This document shows positions 1-10,238 of a DNA stretch of 64,000 bases, piece by piece. Positions within the stretch are counted from its first letter, which is position 1; every line of letters starts with the position of its first letter. This DNA comes from an uncultured Oscillospiraceae bacterium (GTDB lineage Bacteria > Bacillota > Clostridia > Oscillospirales > Oscillospiraceae), in the NCBI GenBank assembly GCA_947627715.1, contig CANQXK010000007.1, positions 1 to 64,000 of the forward strand, given 5' to 3'. The notes under the pieces were generated by a model. That model saw only the letters and a program-made list of their open reading frames with translations. It made no database searches and was not told where the DNA came from. The translations under genes were made by a program, and so were the position numbers.

Positions 1-3000
1 GCCTCGATCTCGTCCATGACCACGAAGGGCGTGGGCCGCACCTTCAGGATGGCGAAATAGAGGGCGATGGCCACGAACGCCTTCTCCCCGCCGGAGAGGA
101 GGGTGATGGTCTTCAGGGTCTTGCCGGGGGGCTGGACCCGGATCTCGATGCCGGACCCTAAGATGTCCTCCGGGTCCTCCAGGGAGATGCTGGCCTGTCC
201 GCCGCCGAAAAGCTCCAAGAACGTCTGGCGGAAGCCCAAGTCGATGCGCTCCAGCTCCTCCTTGAAGATGGTCTCCATGGAGCCGGTGATGTCGCCGATG
301 ATGCCCAGCAGCTCCCGCCGGGCCTTCTCGATGTCGTCCCGCTGGTCGGTGAGGTAGGTGTAGCGGGCGTTGACCCGCTCGAACTCCTCGATGGCCCCCA
401 GATTGGGGGTGCCCAAAGACCCCATCTCCCGCTTCAGCTCCCCGGTGCGGCGCTTGGCCTGGGGGACGCTCTCTAACTCCCGCCGCTCCCTCATGGCGTC
501 GGAGCGGGTAAGCTCGTAGCCGTTCCAGAGCTTATCCACGATCTGCCGCTCCTCCATCCGGGCGGCCTCCATGCGGTTCTCGATGCGCGCGGCCTCCCGC
601 TCTAAGTCCAGCAGCGCGGCGTTCTTCTCCTGAAGCTGTTTGTCCGATTTGGCCCGCTCCCCCTCGATGGAGAGCTTCTCCTGGGCGATGCCCGCCACCT
701 TCTCCCGGAGGGCGTCCGCCTGGCTTTTCAAAGCCCTGCACTTCTCCCCGTGTCCGGCAAGCTCGCGCCGGATGTCCTGGGCCTGTGCCTCCAGGGCGCG
801 GATCTGGGCCTCCTGGCCCTCCCGGTCGCCGGACAGCTCCCCCTGCAGGCGCGTCAGCTCCTCCACGGAGCTTTGCGCCCCGGCGGCCTCGGTGTCCAGA
901 CTGACCCGCTGTTCCCGCAGGAGCGCGGCCTGGGCGGTGAGGTCCTCCCGCTCCCCGGCCAGCTTCTCCCGGTCCCCGGCGAACCCGTCCAGCTTCGCCT
1001 TTAATGCCTGCGCCCGCTCCTCCAGGGCCGCGATGTCCCCCTCCAGTGTTTTGGCACGGGACTGAGCCTGGGCGGCGCGGCTGTCCACCCCCTGGCTCTC
1101 GGCCCTGATCTGGGCAAGTCGCTCCTCAAGGCCGGCGGTCAAAATGTCGAAATGCTCCTTCTGGGAGGCCAGCTTCAGCGCCTCGTTCTCCGCCTCCCGC
1201 AGCTCCTCGCCGGAGACGGACATCTCGTACTCCGCCGCCGCCAGGGCGCGTTTGGCCTCCTCCGCGGCGTCTTTGGCCTTCTCCAGCGTCTCCCCCGCCG
1301 TCCGGCTGCGCTCCCGGAGCTTTTCCAGCTCGTTGGCGCGGGAGAGGATGCCCGTGTTCCGGGCGGCGCTGCCGCCGGTCATACTGCCGCCGGCGTTCAC
1401 CACCTGCCCGTCCAGGGTGACGATGCGGAAGCGGTGGCCGTACTTGCGGGCGATGCGGATGGCGTCGTCCATGTCCCCGGCCACGGCTGTGCGCCCCAAG
1501 AGATTCAGATAGATGTCCCTGTACTGGAGGTCATATTCCACCAGGTCGAAGGCCACGCCCTCGAACCCGTCCTCCTCCTCAAGGCCCGCCTCCCGCAGGA
1601 GGGACCCCCGGATGACGTTCATGGGCAGGAAGGTGACGCGCCCCGCGTCCATGCGCTTTAAGAGGGCGATGGCGTTCTTGCCGTCCGTCTCCGTCCCCAC
1701 GATGATGTTCTGCACCGCCGCGCCCAGGGCCGTCTCGATGGCCACGGCGTACTTCTCCGGCGCGCGGACAAGCTCCCCCGCCGGGCCGTGGACTCCCCGC
1801 AGGACCCCGCGCTCGGCCTGGCGCATCACGGTCTTTACCGCCTTGGAGTACCCCTCATACTCCTTCTCCATGTCGGAGAGCATCTGGATGCGGGCCAGGA
1901 TGGCATTGGCCTCCATCTGGAGGGAGGCGCGCTTTTCCGCCGCGTTCTCGCTCTTTTTCCGAAGGCCCTCCACCCGCATGGCGTAGCCCTTGCGCACGTT
2001 CTCCAAGGAGCTTACCTTCTCCCTGGCCGTGTCCAGGGCCTCCCGGTTGTTCCCCGCCTCGCGCCGGGCGGCCTCCAGCCGTTTTTCCTGATCCTCCAAC
2101 TCCCAGGCCAGGCCCCCGGCCCGCTGGGTAAGCTCCTGCCCCGCCGATTGGACGGAGGACAGCTCCACCCGCTTGTCCGAGAGGGCGTCCGCCGTCTCAG
2201 AGGCCTCCTGGGTAAGGCGCGCCGCCTCCCGGTCAAAGTCCCCCTCGCCGGAGATCAGCTTCTCCATGGCAAGCCTCAGCTCCTCCAGCCTCCGGCCGAT
2301 GTCCTCCCGCTCCCGGGCGATGGCGCCGATGCGCTCCCGCTTCTCCCGGATCTGGGCCTCAAGCCCGGCGCTGCGCCCCTCGAAAGCGGCGATCTCGTCC
2401 CGGATGCGCTCCATGTTCTCCCCGGTGTGGGCCAGGTTCGCGTTCAGCACCGCCGTCTGGGCCTCCTCCCCGGAGAGCTGCTGCTCCACAGCGGAGATGT
2501 GGGCGCGGACGTCCTCGGCCTCCAGGTCCTTGTCCCGCATCCGCTGGGCAAAGACCTCCCCGGCGGAGTAGAGCTTGTCCAGCTCCCCCTTGGCCCGCTC
2601 GATGTCCCCGGCGGCCCGGAGGGAGTCCCCCTGGAGCGCCTCCAGCCTCTGGGCGATGGCCTCCAAGTCCACGGCCCAAAGGGAGACCTCCAGCCCGCGC
2701 AGCTCGTCCCGGAGCACCAGATACCGCTTGGCCGTCTCCGACTGGCGGCGCAGAGGCTCCACCTGAAGCTCCAGCTCCCCGATCTTGTCGTTGACGCGGG
2801 TAAGGTCCTCCTCGGCCCGCTGGAGCTTGCGCTCGGACTCCTCCTTTCTGTGGCGGTAGCGGGAGATGCCCGCCGCCTCCTCGAAGATCTCCCGCCTGTC
2901 AGTGCTCCTGGCGGAGAGGATGGAGTCGATCTTCCCCTGGCCGATGATGGAGTACCCGTCCCGGCCCAGGCCCGTGTCCATGAAAAGCTCGTTTATGTCC

Positions 3001-3365
3001 TTGAGACGCACGGGCTTTCTGTTGATATAGTATTCGCTCTCCCCGGAGCGGTAATACCGGCGGGTGACCGTCACCTCGTCCAGCTCCCCGCCCAAACGCC
3101 TGTCGGTGTTGTCCAGCGTCAGGGAGACCTCCGCAAAGCCCACCTGGCTGCGCCGGGCGGTGCCGCCAAAGATGACGTCCTCCATCTTCCCGCCGCGCAT
3201 CGCCTTGGTGGACTGCTCCCCCATGACCCATTGAATGGCGTCCGCGATATTCGATTTTCCGCTCCCGTTGGGACCCACAATGGCCGTCAGGGGCTTGTCG
3301 AAGGTCAGGACCGTCCTCTCAGGGAAGGACTTGAAGCCCCGCATTTCCAATGCCTTGAAATACAA
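1..3365 (-). CDS. smc: Chromosome segregation ATPase Smc, 3' end cut by window edge
   Basis: Smc is the coiled-coil ATPase of the SMC-ScpA-ScpB condensin that organises newly replicated DNA. About 1,121 codons are visible against roughly 1,190 for the family, so about 70 C-terminal codons lie beyond position 1. Seen: Walker A GPNGSGKSN at residues 31-39, long Glu/Arg/Ala-rich coiled coils, the ABC signature LLSGGEKAF and Walker B PFVVMDEIEA at the visible end. The start is read as TTG at 3365 (protein begins MYFKALEMRGFKSF) because AGAGGAG lies 8 nt upstream; an in-frame GTG nine bases earlier would leave no room for that site. The gene has its own promoter and is insulated from the radical-SAM gene upstream by a terminator. 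Because the frame has no stop inside the window it is easily missed. Confidence 0.97.
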   Translation of the reverse strand, partial: MYFKALEMRGFKSFPERTVLTFDKPLTAIVGPNGSGKSNIADAIQWVMGEQSTKAMRGGKMEDVIFGGTARRSQVGFAEVSLTLDNTDRRLGGELDEVTVTRRYYRSGESEYYINRKPVRLKDINELFMDTGLGRDGYSIIGQGKIDSILSARSTDRREIFEEAAGISRYRHRKEESERKLQRAEEDLTRVNDKIGELELQVEPLRRQSETAKRYLVLRDELRGLEVSLWAVDLEAIAQRLEALQGDSLRAAGDIERAKGELDKLYSAGEVFAQRMRDKDLEAEDVRAHISAVEQQLSGEEAQTAVLNANLAHTGENMERIRDEIAAFEGRSAGLEAQIREKRERIGAIAREREDIGRRLEELRLAMEKLISGEGDFDREAARLTQEASETADALSDKRVELSSVQSAGQELTQRAGGLAWELEDQEKRLEAARREAGNNREALDTAREKVSSLENVRKGYAMRVEGLRKKSENAAEKRASLQMEANAILARIQMLSDMEKEYEGYSKAVKTVMRQAERGVLRGVHGPAGELVRAPEKYAVAIETALGAAVQNIIVGTETDGKNAIALLKRMDAGRVTFLPMNVIRGSLLREAGLEEEDGFEGVAFDLVEYDLQYRDIYLNLLGRTAVAGDMDDAIRIARKYGHRFRIVTLDGQVVNAGGSMTGGSAARNTGILSRANELEKLRERSRTAGETLEKAKDAAEEAKRALAAAEYEMSVSGEELREAENEALKLASQKEHFDILTAGLEERLAQIRAESQGVDSRAAQAQSRAKTLEGDIAALEERAQALKAKLDGFAGDREKLAGEREDLTAQAALLREQRVSLDTEAAGAQSSVEELTRLQGELSGDREGQEAQIRALEAQAQDIRRELAGHGEKCRALKSQADALREKVAGIAQEKLSIEGERAKSDKQLQEKNAALLDLEREAARIENRMEAARMEERQIVDKLWNGYELTRSDAMRERRELESVPQAKRRTGELKREMGSLGTPNLGAIEEFERVNARYTYLTDQRDDIEKARRELLGIIGDITGSMETIFKEELERIDLGFRQTFLELFGGGQASISLEDPEDILGSGIEIRVQPPGKTLKTITLLSGGEKAFVAIALYFAILKVRPTPFVVMDEIE

Positions 3366-3436
3366 TCCATACACTCCTCTATTGCCCACAGGCGTTCCTG
3401 CGCGCCCGTGGCAACAGTCATCCAGTCTAAAAATAT

Positions 3437-3465
3437 ACTATAACGCATCGGCGGCGATTTTGCAA
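3437..3465 (-). promoter_or_regulatory. Probable smc promoter
   Basis: On the minus strand TTGCAA and TATAGT are separated by exactly 17 nt, about 70 nt upstream of the smc start. Housekeeping sigma-type promoter by spacing and match; not tested. Confidence 0.6.
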
Positions 3466-3608
3466 TGAAAACTTTGTGAATTTCCGGCCTCATCCGCCGC
3501 CGGAAAAAAGCGGAGCGCCGGGGCCTCCCCCCTCTTTCGCCGCCTCTCCCCCTTTTTCCACAGGAGAAAAGGTCCTTCCAACCGGCTTTCCACAGCTTTT
3601 CCCGAAAA

Positions 3609-3639
3609 AGAGAAAAAGAAAAGGCGGGGATGTCCCGCC
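3609..3639 (-). terminator. Intrinsic terminator after the radical-SAM gene
   Basis: On the minus strand a GGCGGG/CCCGCC stem with a 5-nt loop is followed by TTTTTCTTTTTC. It ends the transcript carrying plsX, rnc and the radical-SAM gene and separates it from smc. Confidence 0.75.
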
Positions 3640-3644
3640 TGAAG

Positions 3645-3701
3645 AAAATAATATTTTTTACTTAATTTATGCTTGACAAGTACTTGTTTTTATGCTATAA
3701 T
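3645..3701 (+). promoter_or_regulatory. A+T-rich element with consensus promoter, antisense to the radical-SAM gene (copy A)
   Basis: TTGACA at 3673-3678 and TATAAT at 3696-3701 are separated by 17 nt, preceded by an A+T-rich stretch like an UP element. The -10 box overlaps the last codons and stop of the minus-strand radical-SAM gene, so any transcript is antisense to it. The stretch TTTTTACTTAATTTATGC before the -35 box resembles the elements at 17084-17142 and 40199-40256, which sit in the same position relative to a gene end. Confidence 0.6.
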
Positions 3702-4700
3702 GCGGGTAACGGTCAGGTCTGGCAGGTCCCGTTCCACGAAGCGCACCCGGCGAAGGCCGAACTCCTCCGTAAGGGTCTTGGCGTTTTCACGCCTCTGTCC
3801 CACGGCGGCGGAGACACGGCCCGGTCTCACGGCAAAGACCACGTCCCTGCCCCGGTCCTCCGGCGACAGCAGCGCCCGCTCCCGCTCCAGATACCGCCTT
3901 GCCAGCACCAGCTCCCCCAGGGCGGGGTGGTAGGCCCCGGCGGCGGCCAGGCCCGCGCTGAGCCGGGGCGTGGGGTTGAGGCCCAGGCGGATCACGGGGA
4001 TGCCGGCCCTGTCAAACTCCTCGCACAGCGCGGCGCACAGGGGCACCGCCTCCTCCAGGGTGTGGGCCTTATAGAGGCCGGCTTTCCAGAGGGTAAAAAG
4101 CGGCGTGTCCCGGATGACCACGGTGGGGTAGACGCGCACCCCGTCGGGGGAAAGGCGGATAAGCTCCCGCGCCGTGGCAAGGCTCTTCTCCGGCGTGTCG
4201 CCGGGTAAGCCTGTCATCATCTGCAAAATAAGGCAAAGCCCGGCCTCCTTCACAAGACCGGCGGCTTTCACGGCGTCCTCCGGGGTGTGGCCCCGGCCTG
4301 AGAGGCGCAGCACCTCCCGGTCCATGGACTGGACGCCCAGCTCCACGGTGGTCACGCCGAAGCTTTTGAGAAAGGCAAGCTCCTCCCGGTCCAGGCAGTC
4401 CGGGCGGGTGGAGAGGCGCACGTCCTTGAGAACGCCGGAGGCGAGGTACGGCTGCGCGGCCCTCAGCAGGGCCTCCTGCTCCCCTCGGGGGATGGCGGTG
4501 AAGCTCCCGCCGTAGAAGGCCAGGGTGAAGCTCTCCCCGGCGGGGCCGGCAAGACGCCCCTCCTCCACGGCGCGGACCACGTCCTCCGGGCGGGCCGGCT
4601 CCGGGCGGCCTGAGATGCTCCGCTGGTCGCAAAAGACGCACCTGTGGGGACAGCCCAGGTTGGGCACAAAGACGGGCAGGATCCTCCGGCGGGGGGTCAT
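3690..4700 (-). CDS. Radical SAM protein of the Elp3-like group
   Basis: A 336-residue radical SAM enzyme of unknown substrate. The iron-sulfur motif C17-x3-C21-x2-C24 (CPHRCVFC) is followed by the AFYGGSFTAIP and ELGVQSMDREVL segments typical of the Elp3/oxygen-independent coproporphyrinogen-oxidase-like fold, with a C-terminal domain as in the radical-SAM-C family. The ATG overlaps the rnc stop codon (ATGA), so it is translationally coupled to rnc. Genes of this kind commonly sit between rnc and smc in Clostridia, but the reaction is not established, so no symbol is given. Its 3' end overlaps an antisense promoter element. Confidence 0.85.
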   Translation of the reverse strand: MTPRRRILPVFVPNLGCPHRCVFCDQRSISGRPEPARPEDVVRAVEEGRLAGPAGESFTLAFYGGSFTAIPRGEQEALLRAAQPYLASGVLKDVRLSTRPDCLDREELAFLKSFGVTTVELGVQSMDREVLRLSGRGHTPEDAVKAAGLVKEAGLCLILQMMTGLPGDTPEKSLATARELIRLSPDGVRVYPTVVIRDTPLFTLWKAGLYKAHTLEEAVPLCAALCEEFDRAGIPVIRLGLNPTPRLSAGLAAAGAYHPALGELVLARRYLERERALLSPEDRGRDVVFAVRPGRVSAAVGQRRENAKTLTEEFGLRRVRFVERDLPDLTVTRIIA

Positions 4701-5371
4701 TGCAGGGCCTCCAGCGCCTGGAGGGCGGCGTGCTGCTCCGCCTCCTTCTTGCTGGTCCCCTGGCCCGCCGCCACTCTCCGGCCGTTGAGCCAGACCTCCA
4801 CGGAGAATATCTTCTGATGGTCAGGCCCGGACTCCCCCACGTGGCGGTACTCCAAAAGCTGGCCGCTCTTGCGCTGGACAAGCTCCTGAAGCTCGCTCTT
4901 GGCGTCCCGGTCCGGGCGGGCGTTCCCGGCCTCGAACTCGTCCAGGATGAACCGGCGGACGAACGCCTCCGCCGGGGCGAGGCCCCCGTCCAGGAAGATG
5001 GCGGCGATCACCGCCTCCACGGCGTCGGCGTTGATGGACGGGCGCGTCCTGCCGCCGCTGCACTCCTCCCCGTGGCCCAGCAGGAGGCAGGAACCCAGCT
5101 CCAGCCTCTCCGCCACCCGGCTCAGGCTCCGCTCGCAGACCAGGTCCGCCCGCAGGCGGGTCATCCGCCCCTCCGAAAGGCCGGGGAAGCGCCGGTAGAG
5201 GTAGTCTGCGGTGATAAAGCCCAGCACCGCGTCCCCCAAGAACTCCAGCCGCTCGTTGCAGGGCAGGGCCTCGTGGCGGAACTCGTTGGAGTAGGAGCTG
5301 TGGGTCAGGGCGTTTTTCAAAAGGTCCCGGTCCCGGAACCGATAGCCCAGGGCCGTCTCAAGCGTCTGCAT
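4697..5371 (-). CDS. rnc: Ribonuclease III
   Basis: Cuts double-stranded RNA in rRNA maturation and mRNA turnover. At 224 residues it has the family's usual length. Seen: the signature NERLEFLGDAVL at residues 39-50 with E43 and D47, the second metal-binding pair D116 and E119 in ADAVEAVIAA, and a double-stranded RNA-binding domain from about residue 155 to the end with the GTSKKEAEQHAA motif. AAAGGAGAGG lies just upstream of the ATG. The start lies inside the plsX 3' end (14-nt overlap) and the stop overlaps the radical-SAM start, so the three genes form one operon. Confidence 0.97.
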   Translation of the reverse strand: MQTLETALGYRFRDRDLLKNALTHSSYSNEFRHEALPCNERLEFLGDAVLGFITADYLYRRFPGLSEGRMTRLRADLVCERSLSRVAERLELGSCLLLGHGEECSGGRTRPSINADAVEAVIAAIFLDGGLAPAEAFVRRFILDEFEAGNARPDRDAKSELQELVQRKSGQLLEYRHVGESGPDHQKIFSVEVWLNGRRVAAGQGTSKKEAEQHAALQALEALQ

Positions 5372-6410
5372 GGTCCTCTCCTTTTTCCGGCTCCCGGAGC
5401 TTCATGTACTCGATGTTGGCGGCGATCTTCTCCGCCGTTCCGCTCTTGGCGGCCCGGATGGCCTGTCCCACGGCGGAGCGGATGGCGTAGGCGTTGGAGG
5501 ACCCGTGGGCCTTGATCACGGGCTTCTGGATGCCCAAGAGGGCCGTGCCGCCCACCTCCTCCGAGGAGACCATCTTCTTGAGGGCCATCAGATCGCTTTT
5601 CAGGATCAGGGCGGCGAGCTTGGAGAGCGCGCCCTTTTTGAACATGGCCTTCAGCTCCCGCATGAAGAAGAGGCCCATGCCCTCCACGGATTTGAGAAGC
5701 ACGTTCCCGGCAAAGCCGTCGCACACCAGCACGTCGCACACGCCGTCCATCAGGTCGCGGGCCTCCACGTTGCCGATGAAGTTGAGCCGCCCCTCCTCCC
5801 CGGCCTTTTTGAGCAGCGCGTGGGCCTCCTTATAGAGGGCGCTTCCCTTGGTCTCCTCCACGCCAATGTTCAGAAGGCCCACCTTCGGGGCCTCCACGTC
5901 CTTGAAGGACTTGACGAAGAAGCTCCCCATAAAGGCGAACTGCAGGAGGTATTCCGGGGTGCACTCGGCGTTGGCCCCCACGTCCACCAGGAGCGTCCCC
6001 CCGTTGGAGGGGGTGGGCAACACGGGCGCGAGGCACGCCCGGCGGACGCCCCGCACCCGCTTGACGATGAGGGTCGCGCCGCTGAGGAGCGCCCCCGTGG
6101 AACCGGCGGAGACCATGGCATCCGCCTTCCCGTCGTGGAGGAGCTTCAGCCCCACGGTCATGGAGGAGTCGGCCTTCTGCCGGGTGACGGTGGCGGGGTC
6201 GTCCTCCATCTCCACCACCTCGTTGGCGTTGGCGATCTCCACGTTGGAGGGGAGGTCGCTCACCCCCAGGGTCTGGAGGCTGCGCAGGATCTCCTCCCCG
6301 CGCCCCACCAGGACGATGTCGGTATCAAATTCTCCGGCGGCCATCAGCGCCCCCTTGACGATCTCAAGGGGCGCGTTGTCCCCGCCCATGGCGTCAACGA
6401 TGATCTTCAT
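5358..6410 (-). CDS. plsX: Phosphate acyltransferase PlsX
   Basis: PlsX converts acyl-ACP to acyl-phosphate, the acyl donor used by PlsY in phospholipid synthesis; it is a peripheral membrane enzyme. The 350-residue protein starts MKIIVDAMGGDNAP, the family's hallmark N-terminus, and carries the expected ADAMVSAGSTGALL and VCDGFAGNVLLK segments. GAGGGA precedes the ATG. It is followed directly by rnc. The fabD/fabG/acpP genes that often follow plsX are not present between plsX and rnc. Confidence 0.96.
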   Translation of the reverse strand: MKIIVDAMGGDNAPLEIVKGALMAAGEFDTDIVLVGRGEEILRSLQTLGVSDLPSNVEIANANEVVEMEDDPATVTRQKADSSMTVGLKLLHDGKADAMVSAGSTGALLSGATLIVKRVRGVRRACLAPVLPTPSNGGTLLVDVGANAECTPEYLLQFAFMGSFFVKSFKDVEAPKVGLLNIGVEETKGSALYKEAHALLKKAGEEGRLNFIGNVEARDLMDGVCDVLVCDGFAGNVLLKSVEGMGLFFMRELKAMFKKGALSKLAALILKSDLMALKKMVSSEEVGGTALLGIQKPVIKAHGSSNAYAIRSAVGQAIRAAKSGTAEKIAANIEYMKLREPEKGEDHADA

Positions 6411-6486
6411 GGCAATTCCCTCTTTCTCTTGTGATGTGGCCGCGCCGTCTCCCGGCCGCGCCGGTACCGGCGGCGGCCCCAGCAGA

Positions 6487-7778
<1,292 letters not shown>

Positions 7779-7779
<1 letters not shown>

Positions 7780-10154
7780 CAGGCGCCCCCCTCCGCGCTC
7801 CCGGCGGTCTTTTTGGCGGCGGGCTTTTTGGCAGCCGTGGTCTTTTTGGAGGCCGCCGTCCTGGAAGACGTTGTCTTGGAGGCCGCCGTCTTGGAGGCCG
7901 TGGTCTTTTTCGTGGAGGCGGCTGTCTTCTTGGCGGCGGGCTTTTTAGACGTTGTCTTTTTCGCGGCGCCGGACTTTTTGGCCTCGGTCCCGGCCCCGGC
8001 GGGGGCGGTCTCCGCCTCCCCGGCTCCGGCGGCCTCTGCCGACGGCCTGCGGCGATAACCCCGCTTGTCCTCCGGGAGGAAGCGGGAGCATTTTTCGTTG
8101 ATGCAGAAGGGCCGGGGGAACCCGCGCCCGGACTTTTTAAAGAGGGTGTGGCCGCACTCCGGGCAGTTGTCCTTGGTGGGGACGTCCCAGGTCATGAAGC
8201 CGCAGTCCTTGCCCCGCTCGCAGGCGTAGTAGGCGTAGCCGTTGCGGCTGGTGCGCTTTAAGATGCGGGAGCCGCACTGGGGGCATCTTCCCGGCATCTC
8301 CACCACAATGGGCTTTGTGAATGTGCATTCGGGGTAGCCGGGGCAGGCCAGGAAGCGCCCGTAGCGCCCGGATTTCACCACCAGCTTCCTGCCGCAGACG
8401 GGGCAGACCTCGTCCGTCTCCTCGTCGGGGATCTTGATCTTCTCCCCGGCCAGGGCGGTCTCCGCCTCCTCTAAGGAGTGGGAAAAGCCGTTGTAGAAGT
8501 CGGAGAGCACCTGCTTCCAGGGCTTCTCCCCCTTCTCCACGCTGTCAAGCTGCTCCTCCATGCCGGCGGTGAAGCCGGGGGAAACGATGTCGGAGAACCG
8601 CTCCTTCATAAGGTTGGTCACCACCTCCCCCAGGGGGGTGGGCTTGAGGCTCTTGCCGTCCTTGACCACGTACTCCCGGTCCAGGATGGTGGACACGGTG
8701 GGGGCGTAGGTGCTGGGGCGGCCGATGCCCGTCTCCTCCATCTCCCGGATCAGGGTGGCCTCGGTGTACCGGGCGGGGGGCTGGGTGAACTTCTGCTCCC
8801 GGATAAGCTCCAGGAGCTTCGCCTCCTCCCCCACCTCCAAAATGGGCAGGGGCGCGGTGCGCACGTCGGACTCCTCGTCCCGGCCCTCCTCGTAGACGGC
8901 GGTGAAGCCGGGGAATTTCAGGGACTGGCTGGCGGAGCGGAAGATGTGCCCCGCGCTCTCAAAATCCATGGTGACGCCGTCGTACACGGCGTTGGACATC
9001 TGGCTTGCGATGAAGCGGTTCCAGATGAGCCGGTAGAGGCGGTACTGGTCGGGCTGAAGGCTCTGGCGCACCCGCTCCGGGGTCAGCTCCGGGGAGGAGG
9101 GGCGGATGGCCTCGTGGGCGTCCTGGGCGGAGTTGCGGCTCTTGAACCGCCGGGGGGACCCGGCGTAATACTCCTGCCCGTAGCGGGCGGAGATGAGCCT
9201 GGCCGCAGCGGACAGCGCGTCCTCGGAGAGGCGCAGGGAGTCGGTACGCATATAGGTGATAAGACCCACGGTCCCCTCCCCCTGGATGTCCACGCCCTCG
9301 TAGAGCTGCTGGGCCACGGCCATGGTGCGCCGGGGGGTCATCCCCAGCTTCCGGCTGGCCTCCTGCTGGAGGGTGGAGGTGATGAACGGGGGCGCGGGGG
9401 AGCGTTTGGCGTCCTTGCGCCTGACGTCGGAGACGCGGAAGGGGGCGTTTTTCACCTCCGCCTCCACCCGGTCCACCTGCTGGGCGCTGCCAAGCTCCGC
9501 CTTCTTCCCGCCGAAGCCGTAATATTTGGCGTTGAACGCCGGGCCGCCCTTGTGGGAGAGGCGGGCCTCCAGATTCCAGTACTCCTCCGGGACGAAGGCG
9601 CGTATCTCCTCCTCCCTGTCCACCACAAGGCGGGTGGCCACGGACTGGACGCGCCCCGCGGAGAGGCCGTACTTGAGCTTCGTCCACAGCAGGGGCGAGA
9701 GCTTATAGCCCACGATGCGGTCCAAAATACGCCGGGCCTGCTGGGCGTCCACCAGGTCCTGGTCGATGGGCCGGGGCTTTTCGATGCCCTCTGTGACCAC
9801 GCGCTTTGTGATCTCGTTGAAGGTGACCCGGTAGACCTGGTCGTCGGGGATGCCCAGAAGCTCCTTCAGGTGCCAGGAGATGGCCTCGCCCTCCCGGTCC
9901 GGGTCGGTGGCCAGATACACGCGCCTGGCCGCCCGCGCCTCCTTCTGAAGCTCCCGGATGGTGTCCTCCCGGCCCTTCACCGGGCGGTAGTCGGGGACGA
10001 AGCCGCCCTCGATGTCCACCCCCATGGTGGACTTGGGCAGGTCCCTTAAATGCCCCATGGAGGCCGTGACCCGGTAGTCCGGCCCCAGATACTTCCCGAT
10101 GGTCTTTGCCTTGGCGGGAGATTCCACGATTACAAGATTTTTTGCGTTTGCCAT
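7779..10154 (-). CDS. topA: DNA topoisomerase I with a Lys/Ala/Thr-rich tail
   Basis: Relaxes negative supercoils through a 5'-phosphotyrosine intermediate. The 791 residues show, in order, a Toprim domain ([11 protein letters not shown], then TDPDREGE at 83-90), the catalytic Tyr301 in [10 protein letters not shown], and three zinc-ribbon modules with Cys clusters at about 584-610, 624-651 and 664-689. Residues 705-791 form a low-complexity tail of [12 protein letters not shown] repeats resembling histone H1, about 85 residues beyond the last zinc module. AAGGTAAG precedes the ATG. A possible own promoter (TTGCGA-N17-GATATT, 10200-10228) lies in the gap after dprA. Confidence 0.97.
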
Positions 10155-10238
10155 TCGACTTACCTTGCCTTCAATATTTTAAACGGTATATTTAATGCTA
10201 ATATCTAATTAAAATAAGCCCTTCGCAACGGCCTTCTT

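Larger units (their letters stand above)
3366..3689. other. Intergenic region between smc and the radical-SAM gene
   Basis: This 324-bp non-coding stretch holds, from left to right, the smc promoter (minus strand), GC-rich filler, the terminator of the rnc-side operon (minus strand), and an A+T-rich element with a consensus promoter that fires rightward into the radical-SAM gene. No credible gene was seen. Confidence 0.7.

Noticed and set aside
1788..3443. A 551-codon plus-strand frame opposite smc
   Set aside because: Mirror frame of Smc coding sequence; the minus strand carries Walker A, coiled coils and Walker B.
7800..8000. Short tandem-like repeats that could be taken for a CRISPR or minisatellite
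   Set aside because: They are in-frame codon repeats of the Lys/Ala/Thr tail of topA, with no spacers of constant length.
8478..10049. A 523-codon plus-strand frame opposite topA
   Set aside because: No ribosome site or family features; the opposite strand has every TopA motif.
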